A DNA stretch of 48,343 nucleotides, taken from assembly GCA_900554305.1 (NCBI GenBank), contig USGV01000009.1, positions 1 through 48,343 of the forward strand. The letters are read 5' to 3'. This document shows, piece by piece, positions 1 to 9,069 of the stretch. Source of the stretch: an uncultured Mycoplasmatota bacterium (GTDB taxonomy: Bacteria > Bacillota_I > Bacilli_A > RF39 > UBA660). A program made the translations under genes and the position numbers. The notes below the pieces were generated by a model, which was not told the DNA's origin, searched no databases, and saw only the letters and a list, made by a program, of their open reading frames with translations. Position 1 is the first letter of the stretch. The number at the start of each line of letters is the position of its first letter.

Positions 1-65
1 ATAGAACTCAACTAGGGTTTGAATAACATTGCTTTTAAACTGTCTACTTTTTATTGACAAGTTCA
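1..65 (+). mobile_element. Probable right end of an IS3-family element (transposase C-terminus plus terminal repeat)
   Basis: The first bases read in frame as RTQLGFE followed by TAA at 24-26, which resembles the C-terminal tail of IS150-group IS3 transposases (family endings of the type SPVEYRTQ...). Downstream, about 36-65, the sequence ACTGTCTACTTTTTATTGAC continues to GTTCA; read on the other strand it starts TGAAC and contains AAAAAGTAGACA, like left-end repeats of IS150-like elements. The element would lie outside the window, with its right edge near 65. Only eight codons are visible, so the call rests on pattern resemblance and on a similar tail at the other end of the window. From 66 to 184 I see no gene. 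Confidence 0.4.
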
Positions 66-184
66 TTTATTGCTGCTTTTTTTATTACTTTAATAGAAAT
101 TTTTTGGACATATAATGACTTGATATTTACACCTCTTTCTTTTGTATTCATCTTTTATATATGAAACAAAGAGGGTTTATACAT

Positions 185-217
185 AAAAAAGCCAGATTTT
201 TTACTTATCTGGCTTTT
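185..217 (-). terminator. Intrinsic terminator after the glucosaminidase gene
   Basis: An 11-bp stem (187-197 paired with 207-217, core GCCAGAT/ATCTGGC) is followed on the minus strand by a T-rich run. It overlaps the stop codon at 216-218. The plus-strand side is also T-rich, so it may work in both directions. Confidence 0.8.
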
Positions 218-3200
218 ATTCTACTATCATTTCTATTCTATTACCACGTTCTTTATTAATTGTGAAGCTATATTGTTTACCATCAATAGTTGCTGTTACA
301 TCCTTTAGACTTCTACCTAACTTTTCTGTCATTTCTGCAATATCCGTGATATTAGATGATGTAGTAATATAAATTACATATCTTCCCTTTTCAATATCTG
401 AAATATCAATGTTGTTATCATACCATGCTCTGGTTTTATCCAAATTATCATTTTTTGGTAGGACAACATTATAATTTCCTGTTGTAATACTTCCTAAGTC
501 TTTTGTATATAATTTATAGTTTTCTACATTTTCAAATAGTATTTTCCTAGTTACTTTTTGATTCTTTGATAAATCTGCTCCATAGGAATAACTATTTCCT
601 CTTAAATGCAATTTGTTATCTTCTGTAAAATTAAATTCAGTATATTTATCATATTGATTGTAAATATAAGAACTTGTTTTTTCTGCAAGCAATTCATCTC
701 TTACTTTTAACTCTACAAAACTTATTTGACTACTGAAGTTATTACTTATAATTGCTGAATGTTTAGTTCCTTCTACTTTTGTTGCTTGTTCATTATATGT
801 TTTATTATTGATGATTGATTTAGAATAATATTCGTCTGTATATGCTTCCATATACATTTTATAATTACCATTTTCTAACTCATTAACATTTATTTCAGCA
901 TCAAACCAAGAATATGTATAATCTTTTCCATCTGGACTGTATACAGCTTTAGGAATATCTTCTTTTTTAGTGATTCTTGTTGCTTCTATTTCTGTCTGTG
1001 TTCCTGTATCAATATTTTCCAATATTATTTTATAATTTATTTCGGTATCCAAATTATTATCAATACCGGTTATTGTTTGATATCCTTGCATTAATAACTG
1101 ATTTTTATTCTCTTTTAAATAATGGAAATAGAAAGTTCCTTCTTTTTCTTCTAATTTCTTTTCTTTTACAGTAACTGTGATTTCTTTTTCAACTACATTA
1201 CCAAAAGTATCTTCTACTCTATAAATTACTTTGTAAGCTCCTGGTTCATCTGTTTTTACATCATTTTGTACTACTTCAATATCTTTGATTTCTCCGTCTT
1301 CTGGATCTTCTGCGGTTACTCCTTCTAACGGATTAAATTTTTCATTTAGATAAATTGTTTTATCTTCTGCGTTAATTACTGGTTTTTGATTTTCCACTAC
1401 TGTTACTGTAATTGTTTTGGTTGTTTCATTTTTATAACTATCTACAGCTTTATAAGTAACTTCATATTTACCGATTTCTTTTTCTTTTACATCATTTTTA
1501 ACTACTTCAATTTCTTTTATTTTTCCTTCTTCTTTATCTTCTGCAGTTACATCTTTTAAAGCCTCAAATTTTGTTCCTTGTGTTATTGTTTTATCTTCTG
1601 CATTGATTACTGGGGCTTCATCTTTGATAACTGTTACCTTGATTGTTTTTTCAGTAGTTTGATTGTATGTATCTGTTGCTTGATAAGTAATTTCATAATC
1701 TCCTGGTGTATCTAATTTTACTGTACTATTTTTTACTTTTACTTCTACTTTACCATCTTCTTCATCTGTTGCACTTACACCATCTAATTCATTTAATTCT
1801 CTATATTGAATTACTTCTTTATCTTCTGCGTTAATTACTGGCTTTTTATTTTCTGTTACTGTTACAGTAATTGTTTTCGTTGTTGTTGCATTATTCTTAT
1901 CTGTTACCTTATAAGTCACTTGGTAAGAACCAACTACATCTATATTTACAGTTTCTTCTACAACTTCTATTTTGTCTGTTAATGATCCATCTTCATTATC
2001 TGTAGCAGTTACACCAGCTTTATAATCAAATTTTGTTCCTTGTACTATAGTTTTGTTGCTAGCAGTAATGATTGGTGCTGTGTTTTCCGCTTTGGCATTT
2101 CTCTTTTCTACATAAACATTTGGTGCGCTAGCTAATGTCCAACCAAATTCATCGGTTGTTCCAGAAATATCTACTGGCACTTTATACCAAGTTTGTCCGC
2201 TTACTACTTTTTCTTCTAATATTGGAGCATATGAATTAGTGTAGTGTCCACTTATTTTTGTCTCTTCTATATCCTCTGTATTACTATTAACCCAGGTGTA
2301 TTGGTTCCCTGATGCTGTTACAGAGAATTTACCATAGTCACTGGTTACAAAAGTAATACTATCTGCTGGTACCCATTCTTTTTGATCATACCAATAATCA
2401 GATGTTACTAGATAAGATACTGCTACTCCATTTTTATCGTAAGCTGCACTATAAACCATTACATAACGATTATTTACTAGTTTTTGATCTTTCTTTGTTG
2501 TTAATGCTGAATCATAATAAAAACTTGTTTCTTTTACACTTTTTGCAACTTTTGGTTTTACATCTGCTTCCTCTACATATAAATCATATTCATACTCTGA
2601 ATCCTGATATTTAGTAACTGAGTTAGGTGAAACATATCCATTTTTACCTTTATTAATTTTCTTTATATAAGCCGCTGGCACATATACTGTCATATCCCAG
2701 TTATATGCTTCTCCTTCCCCTTTTTCATTATAATTACTGTCAAGATTTAAATCGCTTACTACTTCATACCAAGTAGCATCACCATTCACTGTCTCTCCTT
2801 CTTTTTCTCCTACAATTACTACAGCATCTTCTGCTTCTGGGTATTTATAGACTTCCTTTGCTGAATTGCTAGCGTCACTTCTAGCAATAACTGCCCCTTG
2901 TTTTAATACTCCCAATTGGTAATAATTATAGTCTTGTAATCCTTTTGACTTGTCTAGTGAATAATAATTAGCTGCCATCTTTTCACTCCAATATGGATCA
3001 GATGCATATTTTACATTCATACCAATTCCCTTGTTTCCAAATTGTGGACCAAAATATTGCCATTCTTTTACATCGGCATATTTATGAGTAATCCAGTGTG
3101 ATCCATATTTGGCAATACTATATGTAAATGATGGATACCAACTTTTTCCGTTATTAGGATTGCTATCAACAGCATTTAAACCAAAGCCATTGTTGTTATT

Positions 3201-4196
3201 GATAGCTAGATTACTCGTTCCATTTTTGGTTTCATTTCTACTTAAACTTAATGCTAATACTGCATTAGCTCCATATTTTTCTTGTACATAATAGAAGAAT
3301 TGTCCTTTTCCATATAGACGTGATGCCCCACTCGAAGCACTGTTTCCAAAGACATCTCTATAATATCCCATATTATTTCTAATATATTCGTCTATATTTT
3401 GACTAGAATAGTTTGTTCTTGTGTGATTTGATAAGTACATATAATAGTTATAATACTCATCATTTTTATTTACAGCATTGTTATATGTGTTGTTCTTATA
3501 ATCTTTTAACATTGTTTTTCTATCTTTATAAAAGAAATGTCCGTCATAGCTATAGTAAGTACCAGTTGATAGCATATTTGGTTTTGGTCCTATTGTACTT
3601 CCCGCATTACCACTATAGGAATCTTGTACTCTGGTTACATAGTTGTGACGAATACTTTCCTCTGTTACTGTATAACTGCTAGATGACTTTACCCAGGTAA
3701 TTGGAACAATCTCATAATTATCTACTGCAATCCACCCAGTAAAGTTAGCAATTTTTACTTTTGCCATAAATATTTGACGTAGATTGGAATATGCTGCTTC
3801 AATGAAGGCCCCGTCTCCACCACCATAAGTAGATTCATTATTCATGTAAGTATATGCATCAGAGCTTTCTTTAGTTGTATAGAAATTTAACGTTCCAGAA
3901 TGAACAGATAAATCTACCAAAGCCATATTCGCATCTAATATTACCGTTTTCCCATTCAATCTATGGAAGATAACTAAATCTTCTGCTCCGTTATTTTTCA
4001 TCCAAGCTTGAGCATCTTCAAAAACATTAAAACAAGCGACAGGATCAATTACTCCATCAGCATGCATTCCTGCGACTTCGTATGTGCCACATAAAGATTT
4101 ATTTTTATAATTCTCAGAGGAGAATGCATATGTATCTTTTGGATAAAGTATTATTCCTAAAACAATTAAACTTAAAAGTAAAAGTTTCTTTTTCAT
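216..4196 (-). CDS. Secreted glucosaminidase-type autolysin with SH3-like and four Ig-like (DUF5011-type) repeats
   Basis: The reading frame opens at 4256, but the ATG at 4196 follows GGAGGGGAAT and begins a signal peptide (MKKKLLLLSLIV..., cleavage probably after TYA near residue 24), so this start gives 1326 residues. Residues about 285-420 look like a GH73-type glucosaminidase: NETKNGTSNLA near residue 320 matches the ETGNGTS motif carrying the catalytic Glu, followed by GFGLNAVDSNP. Residues about 430-690 look like SH3-type wall-binding modules. Residues about 705-1012 are four tandem domains, each beginning API or KPVINAEDKT and ending TITVTV-like. The last 310 residues form two related beta-rich repeats. 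No sortase signal or membrane anchor is seen at the C-terminus. Probable role: cell-wall hydrolysis in growth or separation. Exact bond specificity is inferred from the motif only. Confidence 0.85.
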   Translation of the reverse strand: MKKKLLLLSLIVLGIILYPKDTYAFSSENYKNKSLCGTYEVAGMHADGVIDPVACFNVFEDAQAWMKNNGAEDLVIFHRLNGKTVILDANMALVDLSVHSGTLNFYTTKESSDAYTYMNNESTYGGGDGAFIEAAYSNLRQIFMAKVKIANFTGWIAVDNYEIVPITWVKSSSSYTVTEESIRHNYVTRVQDSYSGNAGSTIGPKPNMLSTGTYYSYDGHFFYKDRKTMLKDYKNNTYNNAVNKNDEYYNYYMYLSNHTRTNYSSQNIDEYIRNNMGYYRDVFGNSASSGASRLYGKGQFFYYVQEKYGANAVLALSLSRNETKNGTSNLAINNNNGFGLNAVDSNPNNGKSWYPSFTYSIAKYGSHWITHKYADVKEWQYFGPQFGNKGIGMNVKYASDPYWSEKMAANYYSLDKSKGLQDYNYYQLGVLKQGAVIARSDASNSAKEVYKYPEAEDAVVIVGEKEGETVNGDATWYEVVSDLNLDSNYNEKGEGEAYNWDMTVYVPAAYIKKINKGKNGYVSPNSVTKYQDSEYEYDLYVEEADVKPKVAKSVKETSFYYDSALTTKKDQKLVNNRYVMVYSAAYDKNGVAVSYLVTSDYWYDQKEWVPADSITFVTSDYGKFSVTASGNQYTWVNSNTEDIEETKISGHYTNSYAPILEEKVVSGQTWYKVPVDISGTTDEFGWTLASAPNVYVEKRNAKAENTAPIITASNKTIVQGTKFDYKAGVTATDNEDGSLTDKIEVVEETVNIDVVGSYQVTYKVTDKNNATTTKTITVTVTENKKPVINAEDKEVIQYRELNELDGVSATDEEDGKVEVKVKNSTVKLDTPGDYEITYQATDTYNQTTEKTIKVTVIKDEAPVINAEDKTITQGTKFEALKDVTAEDKEEGKIKEIEVVKNDVKEKEIGKYEVTYKAVDSYKNETTKTITVTVVENQKPVINAEDKTIYLNEKFNPLEGVTAEDPEDGEIKDIEVVQNDVKTDEPGAYKVIYRVEDTFGNVVEKEITVTVKEKKLEEKEGTFYFHYLKENKNQLLMQGYQTITGIDNNLDTEINYKIILENIDTGTQTEIEATRITKKEDIPKAVYSPDGKDYTYSWFDAEINVNELENGNYKMYMEAYTDEYYSKSIINNKTYNEQATKVEGTKHSAIISNNFSSQISFVELKVRDELLAEKTSSYIYNQYDKYTEFNFTEDNKLHLRGNSYSYGADLSKNQKVTRKILFENVENYKLYTKDLGSITTGNYNVVLPKNDNLDKTRAWYDNNIDISDIEKGRYVIYITTSSNITDIAEMTEKLGRSLKDVTATIDGKQYSFTINKERGNRIEMIVE

Positions 4197-4332
4197 ATTC
4201 CCCTCCTTATAGTTTCTCAATTTTATTATACAATATCTAAGTATTGCTTCTTTCATAAAATTACTTTTTTTGACTAATTTTTACATTATTTTACAATCTG
4301 TTTTTTTTATTATATAATTCCTTCTACCTGGG

Positions 4333-4361
4333 TTGATAAAATAGCTAAATTTAGGTATAAT
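4333..4361 (+). promoter_or_regulatory. SigA-type promoter of the LCP gene
   Basis: TTGATA (4333-4338), a 17-base spacer and TATAAT (4356-4361). Transcription would start near 4368, leaving a leader of about 33 bases before the ATG at 4401. Confidence 0.8.
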
Positions 4362-4400
4362 AGTAAAAGCTAGATGATAAGATTTGCTTGGGAGGTAATT

Positions 4401-6413
4401 ATGGCTAAACATGAGTTAGAAAATGAAACGAGAGAAAAAAAATCAAAAATTAAAATTGTATTATCTATATTTCTAATAATAGCACTGGCATGTAGTATTT
4501 TTGCTATTTATGAAATATTTTTACTTAGTTCTATCGAGACTTTAATACGATATATTGTTATTGGAGTTTTAATATTTATTGATTTGATATTATTTTTTAA
4601 AGTCCGCATGGCTTCTAAAAAGAGAAAGAAAAAACGAAGTAAGCGTATTGGATTAATAAGTTTTATGTTAATTTATTCCCTTATTTGTTTTGCTGTTGGT
4701 CTTGTTATTGCTTTTTTCTATGGACAGCTTAATAGCATTAATAAGGCTTATGTTACTTACACTTCTGATCTTGTAGTTATGAGTGACAATACTGCTGAAG
4801 AAGTCAGTGATATAAAAGATTATACAATTGGAATTTTAAAGGATAAAGATTCTCCTGATGGATACATCATTCCACAAGAGATGATTAAAGAAAATAAATT
4901 AGAAGACGATAACGAAATTAAACAATATGATGATTACTCTACTATGTTAGTAGATTTATATGCTGGCGATGTGGATGCCATTTTCATTACTGATAACTAT
5001 GTAGATATGTTTTCTAATGTTACTGGTTATGAAGACGTAGGAACGGATACAAAAATTATTCTTTCCAAAGATAAAAAAATGAAGAAATCTGATACTTCTG
5101 ATGAAGAGTTGAGTTCTAGTGGTAAATCTATTACTGAACCATTTACTATGTTACTTATGGGAATTGATTCTACTGATGAGGTGTTAGAAAAAAATGCAAT
5201 TGCTAATGGTGATACTTTAATATTAATCACATTTAACCCTAAAACATTAAATGCCACTATGATTTCTATTCCTCGTGATAGTTATGTACCAATTGCTTGT
5301 TGGAGTGATCAAGCAGAAAATAAGATTACCCATGCTGCTGGATATGGTACTGATTGTATGATGCAAACAATTGAAAATTATTTTGATATTAATATTGATT
5401 ATTATGCAAAAATTAACTTTAAAGGTTTAGTAAAATTAGTAGATGCTGTTGGTGGAGTTGACATTAATGTAGAGCAAGAATTGTGTACAGATGACTCTTC
5501 TCGTGGATCAGAAGTTTGTATCTATCCTGGACAACAAACATTAAATGGTGAACAAGCTCTAGTTTATGCTAGAAATAGAAAGCAGTTAGCTAATGGTGAT
5601 TTTGGACGTGGACAACACCAGCAAGAAATTGTTATGGCATTAATTGATAAAATGAAAAATATTACTAAAGTATCTAGTTTTATGGATATTTTAGATACTA
5701 TTTCAAATAGTTTAGATACTAACTTAACAACAAAGCAAATATTATCATTCTATAACGTTGGTAAAGATATTGTTAAACGTAGTGCTTCTAAAGAATCATC
5801 TAACTTGATTAATATCCAACAATTATATTTACAAGGTCAAGGTCAAATGATTTATGATGAACGTATGAGAATGGTTTTATATAATTATGTACCTAATGAA
5901 CAAAGTAAAAAAGATGTTGTTAGAGCAATGAAAGAAAATCTTGGTTTGGTAGAACATAAAGTAATTAAAGAATTTAGTTTCTCTATTAATGAACCATATG
6001 AAAAAGAAGTTATTGGATATGGTCCTTATAAGTCTGGTAGTGCTTATACTCTACTTCCTGATTTTACTGGTGATAGTGAGGCACAAGCTAGAGCTACTGC
6101 TAGCCGTTTAGGTATCAGTGTTACTTTTGTTGGTGGTAACGGTTATGTTATCGATCAGGAGTATCCTGCTGGCAAAAGAATCGACAAAATTCGTGGAAGT
6201 GTGACATTGACTTTAGGTGGTAGTCAGACTAGCGAAGAGGAAGAAGAAGAGGATGGTCCATCTAATATTACTACACCTCCTATAGAAGATGATGATGATA
6301 AAGAAGAAGAAACTCCTCCAAAATGTGGAGAAGATCAAGTTCTTCAAGATGGAATATGTGTTCCTAAAGAGCCAGAAATTACTCCACCTGCTAATGAAGA
6401 AACTACTGAATAA
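4401..6413 (+). CDS. LytR-CpsA-Psr (LCP) family protein with an SBP-like extracytoplasmic domain and a PASTA domain
   Basis: The frame is open from 4374, but GGGAGGTAATT places the start at 4401 (670 residues). Three membrane segments lie at about residues 20-45, 50-70 and 83-108. Residues 118-230 resemble one lobe of a periplasmic binding protein (DYTIGILKD..., then LYAGDVDAIFITDN). The LCP domain spans about 245-500 (FTMLLMGIDSTDE, SIPRDSYVPI, NGEQALVYARNR); this family transfers undecaprenyl-linked glycopolymers to peptidoglycan. A PASTA-like module lies at about 545-605 (LLPDFTGDSEAQARATASRLG). The tail is acidic (EEEEEED, DDDDKEEE) and ends with a CGEDQVLQDGICVP motif. It is the only intact plus-strand gene and is divergent from the autolysin, so both neighbours act on the wall. 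Substrate is unknown. Confidence 0.9.
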   Translation: MAKHELENETREKKSKIKIVLSIFLIIALACSIFAIYEIFLLSSIETLIRYIVIGVLIFIDLILFFKVRMASKKRKKKRSKRIGLISFMLIYSLICFAVGLVIAFFYGQLNSINKAYVTYTSDLVVMSDNTAEEVSDIKDYTIGILKDKDSPDGYIIPQEMIKENKLEDDNEIKQYDDYSTMLVDLYAGDVDAIFITDNYVDMFSNVTGYEDVGTDTKIILSKDKKMKKSDTSDEELSSSGKSITEPFTMLLMGIDSTDEVLEKNAIANGDTLILITFNPKTLNATMISIPRDSYVPIACWSDQAENKITHAAGYGTDCMMQTIENYFDINIDYYAKINFKGLVKLVDAVGGVDINVEQELCTDDSSRGSEVCIYPGQQTLNGEQALVYARNRKQLANGDFGRGQHQQEIVMALIDKMKNITKVSSFMDILDTISNSLDTNLTTKQILSFYNVGKDIVKRSASKESSNLINIQQLYLQGQGQMIYDERMRMVLYNYVPNEQSKKDVVRAMKENLGLVEHKVIKEFSFSINEPYEKEVIGYGPYKSGSAYTLLPDFTGDSEAQARATASRLGISVTFVGGNGYVIDQEYPAGKRIDKIRGSVTLTLGGSQTSEEEEEEDGPSNITTPPIEDDDDKEEETPPKCGEDQVLQDGICVPKEPEITPPANEETTE

Positions 6414-6420
6414 ATTAAGT

Positions 6421-6446
6421 GCAAGCTAAAATGCTTGCTTTTTTTA
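6421..6446 (+). terminator. Intrinsic terminator of the LCP gene
   Basis: GCAAGC (6421-6426) pairs with GCTTGC (6433-6438) across a six-base loop, followed by eight T residues. Confidence 0.85.
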
Positions 6447-6449
6447 TAC

Positions 6450-6480
6450 AAAAAAAAGAAGGCTATATTTTATCGCCTTC
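6450..6480 (-). terminator. Intrinsic terminator converging on the LCP terminator
   Basis: On the minus strand GAAGGC (6475-6480) pairs with GCCTTC (6458-6463), followed by a run of T (A residues at 6450-6457 on the plus strand). It overlaps the last codons of the transglutaminase-like gene. Confidence 0.75.
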
Positions 6481-6969
6481 TCTTTTTTCTTTTTCTTTAT
6501 ATACAATATCTTTGATTTCTGAAAATGTAGTTCCTTGCTCCAGAGGTGGATATGATATTAATTCGACTTTTTTACTGTCTTTAATATGATGATTTTCTCT
6601 AAATCTTCTTGTAGCATCAGCTATAGCTTCTTCTTCTGTAGAAAAGTAATAAATTCCTTTACTCATAGGTGATGAATGCTCAAAATAGATATAGGTTTCA
6701 TCGTTATGTAATATTAAAAAGCTATGAGCCATTAGACTTGTAAATATTGCATATGATTTTGTTTCATACTCTAATTCAAATAGTTTTCTTTCTAACTCTA
6801 CTTGGTCAAAGCAGATACCTATTTTATTTTTCAATACCTCTTCTGGAGAAGATACTCTATATAGCTCTGTTAGTTTATCTATGGTATTTATGTGCTTCCT
6901 ATCATAAATATCTAACCAGCCATACGATATTTCATCCATTGTCTTCATTACTTCTTCTGGTTTTATCAT
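6463..6969 (-). CDS. Transglutaminase-like cysteine-protease-fold protein
   Basis: The protein has 168 residues with no signal peptide or membrane segment, so it is probably cytoplasmic. NKIGICFDQVELERKLFE (Cys near residue 53) and AHSFLILHNDETYIYFEHS (His near residue 82, acidic residue after it) follow the Cys-His-Asp order of small bacterial transglutaminase-like domains. Substrate and role are unknown. The ATG follows AGAGGTAAA. It lies 8 bases after the rubredoxin-fusion stop, so it is probably the last gene of the oxidative-stress operon. Confidence 0.6.
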   Translation of the reverse strand: MIKPEEVMKTMDEISYGWLDIYDRKHINTIDKLTELYRVSSPEEVLKNKIGICFDQVELERKLFELEYETKSYAIFTSLMAHSFLILHNDETYIYFEHSSPMSKGIYYFSTEEEAIADATRRFRENHHIKDSKKVELISYPPLEQGTTFSEIKDIVYKEKEKREGDKI

Positions 6970-6977
6970 TTTACCTC

Positions 6978-7628
6978 TTATAACTTTATAAATTTATCTT
7001 TTCCTACTCCACACATTGGACAGGTCCAATCATCCGGTAAATCTTCGAACTTAATATCTTCTTTACTGTCATCATAAATATATCCGCAGATAGCACATTG
7101 GTATTTATTACCCTTATTTTCTACTTTTTCTTCTTGATAAGTTGGTGCTTTCTTTGGAGCCTTTCCCTTTAAATTTTCATGGTAAAATCTATATGTCATT
7201 GGTGTACCATCTAATACATTTTCTGCTTGTAATACACGAATTAAGAATATATCGTGAGTTTCTACATCTATTACTCTTATTACTTCTCCTATGATATAAC
7301 TACATGTATCTTCTAAAATTACTGGTAGTTCTTCTACATATTGAAAATTTCTATCTTCAAACTTATTAATTTCTCTTGATGAAAAAAATCCAAATTTAGA
7401 TATTAATTCTTGACTTGCTTTTTCTGTTAATACAGATATCGCACACTTTCTTGTTTCTTTTAGTACTTGATTTGTATAATTTTCTTTATTTAAGCTAATT
7501 GCTATGATAGGATTTTTTGAAGTAATTTGCATTGCTGTATTAATGAAACAACCTACATTTTTATTGTTTTGCTTTGTAGTGACAATATACATTCCATAGC
7601 TAAGGTTGTTTAAGGCTTCTAAACTCAT
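6978..7628 (-). CDS. hrb: High-molecular-weight rubredoxin (flavin reductase domain fused to rubredoxin)
   Basis: Residues 1-150 match the FMN-binding flavin reductase-like domain ([31 protein letters not shown]). Residues 175-216 are a rubredoxin with both iron-binding knuckles, [12 protein letters not shown] and [13 protein letters not shown]. Characterised Hrb proteins pass electrons from NADH-linked partners to flavodiiron proteins that reduce O2 or NO. The frame is open seven codons further upstream, but GGAGGTAGAATA marks the ATG at 7628. That ATG shares one base with the desulfoferrodoxin stop (TAATG), which implies translational coupling. With the superoxide reductase beside it, an oxygen or NO detoxification role is likely; no flavodiiron gene is in the window. 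Confidence 0.88.
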   Translation of the reverse strand: MSLEALNNLSYGMYIVTTKQNNKNVGCFINTAMQITSKNPIIAISLNKENYTNQVLKETRKCAISVLTEKASQELISKFGFFSSREINKFEDRNFQYVEELPVILEDTCSYIIGEVIRVIDVETHDIFLIRVLQAENVLDGTPMTYRFYHENLKGKAPKKAPTYQEEKVENKGNKYQCAICGYIYDDSKEDIKFEDLPDDWTCPMCGVGKDKFIKL

Positions 7629-8005
7629 TATTCTACCTCCGTTTTCCACAAACCATGCTTATTGCAGTAAGCATAGATTAAAGCTCCTTTTTCATATGGT
7701 ACTATCATTTCTGGTGTATCTCCTGGCTGTAGTAATACTTCTCTATTTTCTTTTTCCATTTTTACTAAAATCCATTCAATATAGTGCTCTTCTTCCATTA
7801 CATGGTTTACTTTTATATGAATATTTTCTCCTTCTTTTTCATATGTTGGCACATGTTTTTCAAATGCTGCATCTGTACTATTTGCTTTTACTTCTTTCAT
7901 TGGTTCGCCACAGCAAACAATTCCACAACTTTCATCTTTACAATCTTCTAATACCTTTACTAAAGCATTACATTTCATACATTTTTTTAAAACTAATTCT
8001 TTCAT
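7628..8005 (-). CDS. dfx: Desulfoferrodoxin (class I superoxide reductase)
   Basis: The protein has 125 residues, typical for two-iron desulfoferrodoxins. Centre I is the desulforedoxin-type set C9, C12, C31 and C32. Centre II ligands are H51 (within EKHVP, with the conserved Glu-Lys pair just before it), H68, H74, C114 and H117 (YCNKHGLW). The enzyme reduces superoxide to hydrogen peroxide without producing oxygen, typical of anaerobes. It overlaps the upstream arsC-like gene by four bases (ATGA) and the downstream rubredoxin fusion by one base, a tight operon with the likely electron donor next door. Confidence 0.95.
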   Translation of the reverse strand: MKELVLKKCMKCNALVKVLEDCKDESCGIVCCGEPMKEVKANSTDAAFEKHVPTYEKEGENIHIKVNHVMEEEHYIEWILVKMEKENREVLLQPGDTPEMIVPYEKGALIYAYCNKHGLWKTEVE

Positions 8006-8364
8006 TTTCTTTCCTCCTCAATTACTTTATTCCATTCTAATTCTTTAAATCCTGTTACCATTTTATTTTCTGTTATTAGGATTGGTCTTTTTAGTAACAT
8101 CCCATCGGATGATAATAACTCTAATTGTTCCTCTAGAGTCATTGTTTTTCTTTTTTCTTTTAAGTTTAATTCTCTATACTTCATTCCACTAGTATTATAT
8201 AGTCTATCTAGTGGAAAAGAGAATCTTTCTATCCACTCTTTTAGCTCTTCTTTTGTTGGTGTCTCCATTATTATATTTCTATCTATATATTTTATAGAAT
8301 TATCTTCTAAATATTTCTTTGCTTTTTTACAAGTTGAGCATTTGGGATATTCAATTAAAATCAT
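8002..8364 (-). CDS. ArsC/Spx-family thioredoxin-fold protein
   Basis: The protein has 120 residues. The N-terminus EYPKCSTCKKA contains a C9-x-x-C12 pair, and LLKRPILIT near residue 90 supplies the Arg-Pro-Ile motif of the ArsC/Spx superfamily. Family members are glutaredoxin-linked arsenate reductases or RNA-polymerase-binding redox regulators (Spx, MgsR). The paired cysteines and the operon with superoxide reductase fit either a thiol-redox enzyme or a disulfide-stress regulator; the sequence does not decide which. It is first in its operon, with a promoter and a 5'-terminal hairpin upstream. The ribosome binding site is weak (GGATAGAATAAA). Confidence 0.8.
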   Translation of the reverse strand: MILIEYPKCSTCKKAKKYLEDNSIKYIDRNIIMETPTKEELKEWIERFSFPLDRLYNTSGMKYRELNLKEKRKTMTLEEQLELLSSDGMLLKRPILITENKMVTGFKELEWNKVIEEERK

Positions 8365-8382
8365 TTTATTCTATCCTTTCTA

Positions 8383-8400
8383 TAGCGATTTTCATCGCTA
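8383..8400 (-). promoter_or_regulatory. 5'-terminal hairpin with GAAA tetraloop ahead of the arsC-dfx-hrb operon
   Basis: On the minus strand TAGCGAT-GAAA-ATCGCTA is a perfect 7-bp inverted repeat around a GAAA loop. It begins almost exactly at the predicted transcription start (about 8399) set by the -10 box at 8406-8411. It could be a DNA operator or an RNA-stabilising 5' hairpin. Confidence 0.6.
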
Positions 8401-8405
8401 CCTTT

Positions 8406-8434
8406 ATTATAAAGCAAAAAGAAAATAGAAGCAA
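8406..8434 (-). promoter_or_regulatory. Promoter of the arsC-dfx-hrb operon
   Basis: TATAAT on the minus strand at 8406-8411, a 17-base spacer and TTGCTT at 8429-8434. The -35 box lies inside the terminator stem of the preceding gene, so the two signals are superimposed. Confidence 0.55.
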
Positions 8435-8446
8435 TGCTTCTATTTT
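8412..8446 (-). terminator. Intrinsic terminator of the ltaS-like operon
   Basis: An 11-bp perfect stem (8422-8432 with 8436-8446) has a 3-base loop and is followed on the minus strand by CTTTTTGC. It includes the stop codon of the gene ending at 8440. Confidence 0.8.
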
Positions 8447-9066
8447 AGCTCTACTAGAGAAAGTTTTATACCATCGTGAATAAAGATTAATGTTGCTTCT
8501 TTTTGATAGTCATTAAACTCTTTATTAGTATAAGTCCATGATACTGTTACTTCATAGGCCTCTTCATCCGTCTCTTCTCCATAAGCAAACTCTGTTTGTT
8601 CTACACTATCGATTTTTATTTCGTCTACTACAGGCAATTCTTGCTTTCTATCATTATACATATTACTTTCTACATATTTATAATAGGTATCTTCTGCATT
8701 ACTTAAAAAGTTTTCTAGAATATTACCATAGATAAAGTCTGTTCCCCCTACATCTGTTTTTGTACTTTTATCATTTAAGCTATAAAAGTCATAAATAAAC
8801 ATTTCTGTTATTTTTTTTACATATTCTTCTTCATCTACTGGGTCTTTCTTTAATATTTTATCTAATTCTCCAAACATTTCTTGATATCTTTTTGTTTTAT
8901 TGTCTTTTAATGTATACCCGTATTCTTTTATTGTTTTTAATACTTTTGCTTCTTTTACTTCTTGTTTACCAAAAAATACGTTATATCCGACAAAAGCGAT
9001 TGCCACTATAGCAGCCAAAACTAGGATGGTAATTAGGATTCTTTTTGGTTTTTTCTTTAGTTTCAT
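8440..9066 (-). CDS. Membrane-anchored extracytoplasmic protein of unknown function
   Basis: The protein has 208 residues: a basic N-terminus (MKLKKKPKR), one membrane segment at about residues 10-32, then a hydrophilic outer domain. That domain ends in alternating beta segments (YEVTVSWTYTNKEF, ATLIFIHDGIKLSLVEL) after an alpha-helical part rich in Lys, Glu and Tyr. No lipobox cysteine is present. It follows the LTA synthase-like gene after three bases and probably shares its transcript, which suggests a wall-associated or accessory role. I do not recognise the family. Confidence 0.75.
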   Translation of the reverse strand: MKLKKKPKRILITILVLAAIVAIAFVGYNVFFGKQEVKEAKVLKTIKEYGYTLKDNKTKRYQEMFGELDKILKKDPVDEEEYVKKITEMFIYDFYSLNDKSTKTDVGGTDFIYGNILENFLSNAEDTYYKYVESNMYNDRKQELPVVDEIKIDSVEQTEFAYGEETDEEAYEVTVSWTYTNKEFNDYQKEATLIFIHDGIKLSLVELK

Positions 9067-9069
9067 AGA

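Noticed and set aside
1150..2090. Tandem repeat or CRISPR-like array in the autolysin gene
   Set aside because: The repeats are four diverged protein domains of about 75 residues in one open frame, with no short direct repeats and spacers.
8002..8005. Possible Mycoplasma-type code with TGA as Trp
   Set aside because: TGA ends the arsC-like gene in its ATGA overlap, and Trp residues in conserved motifs are encoded by TGG.
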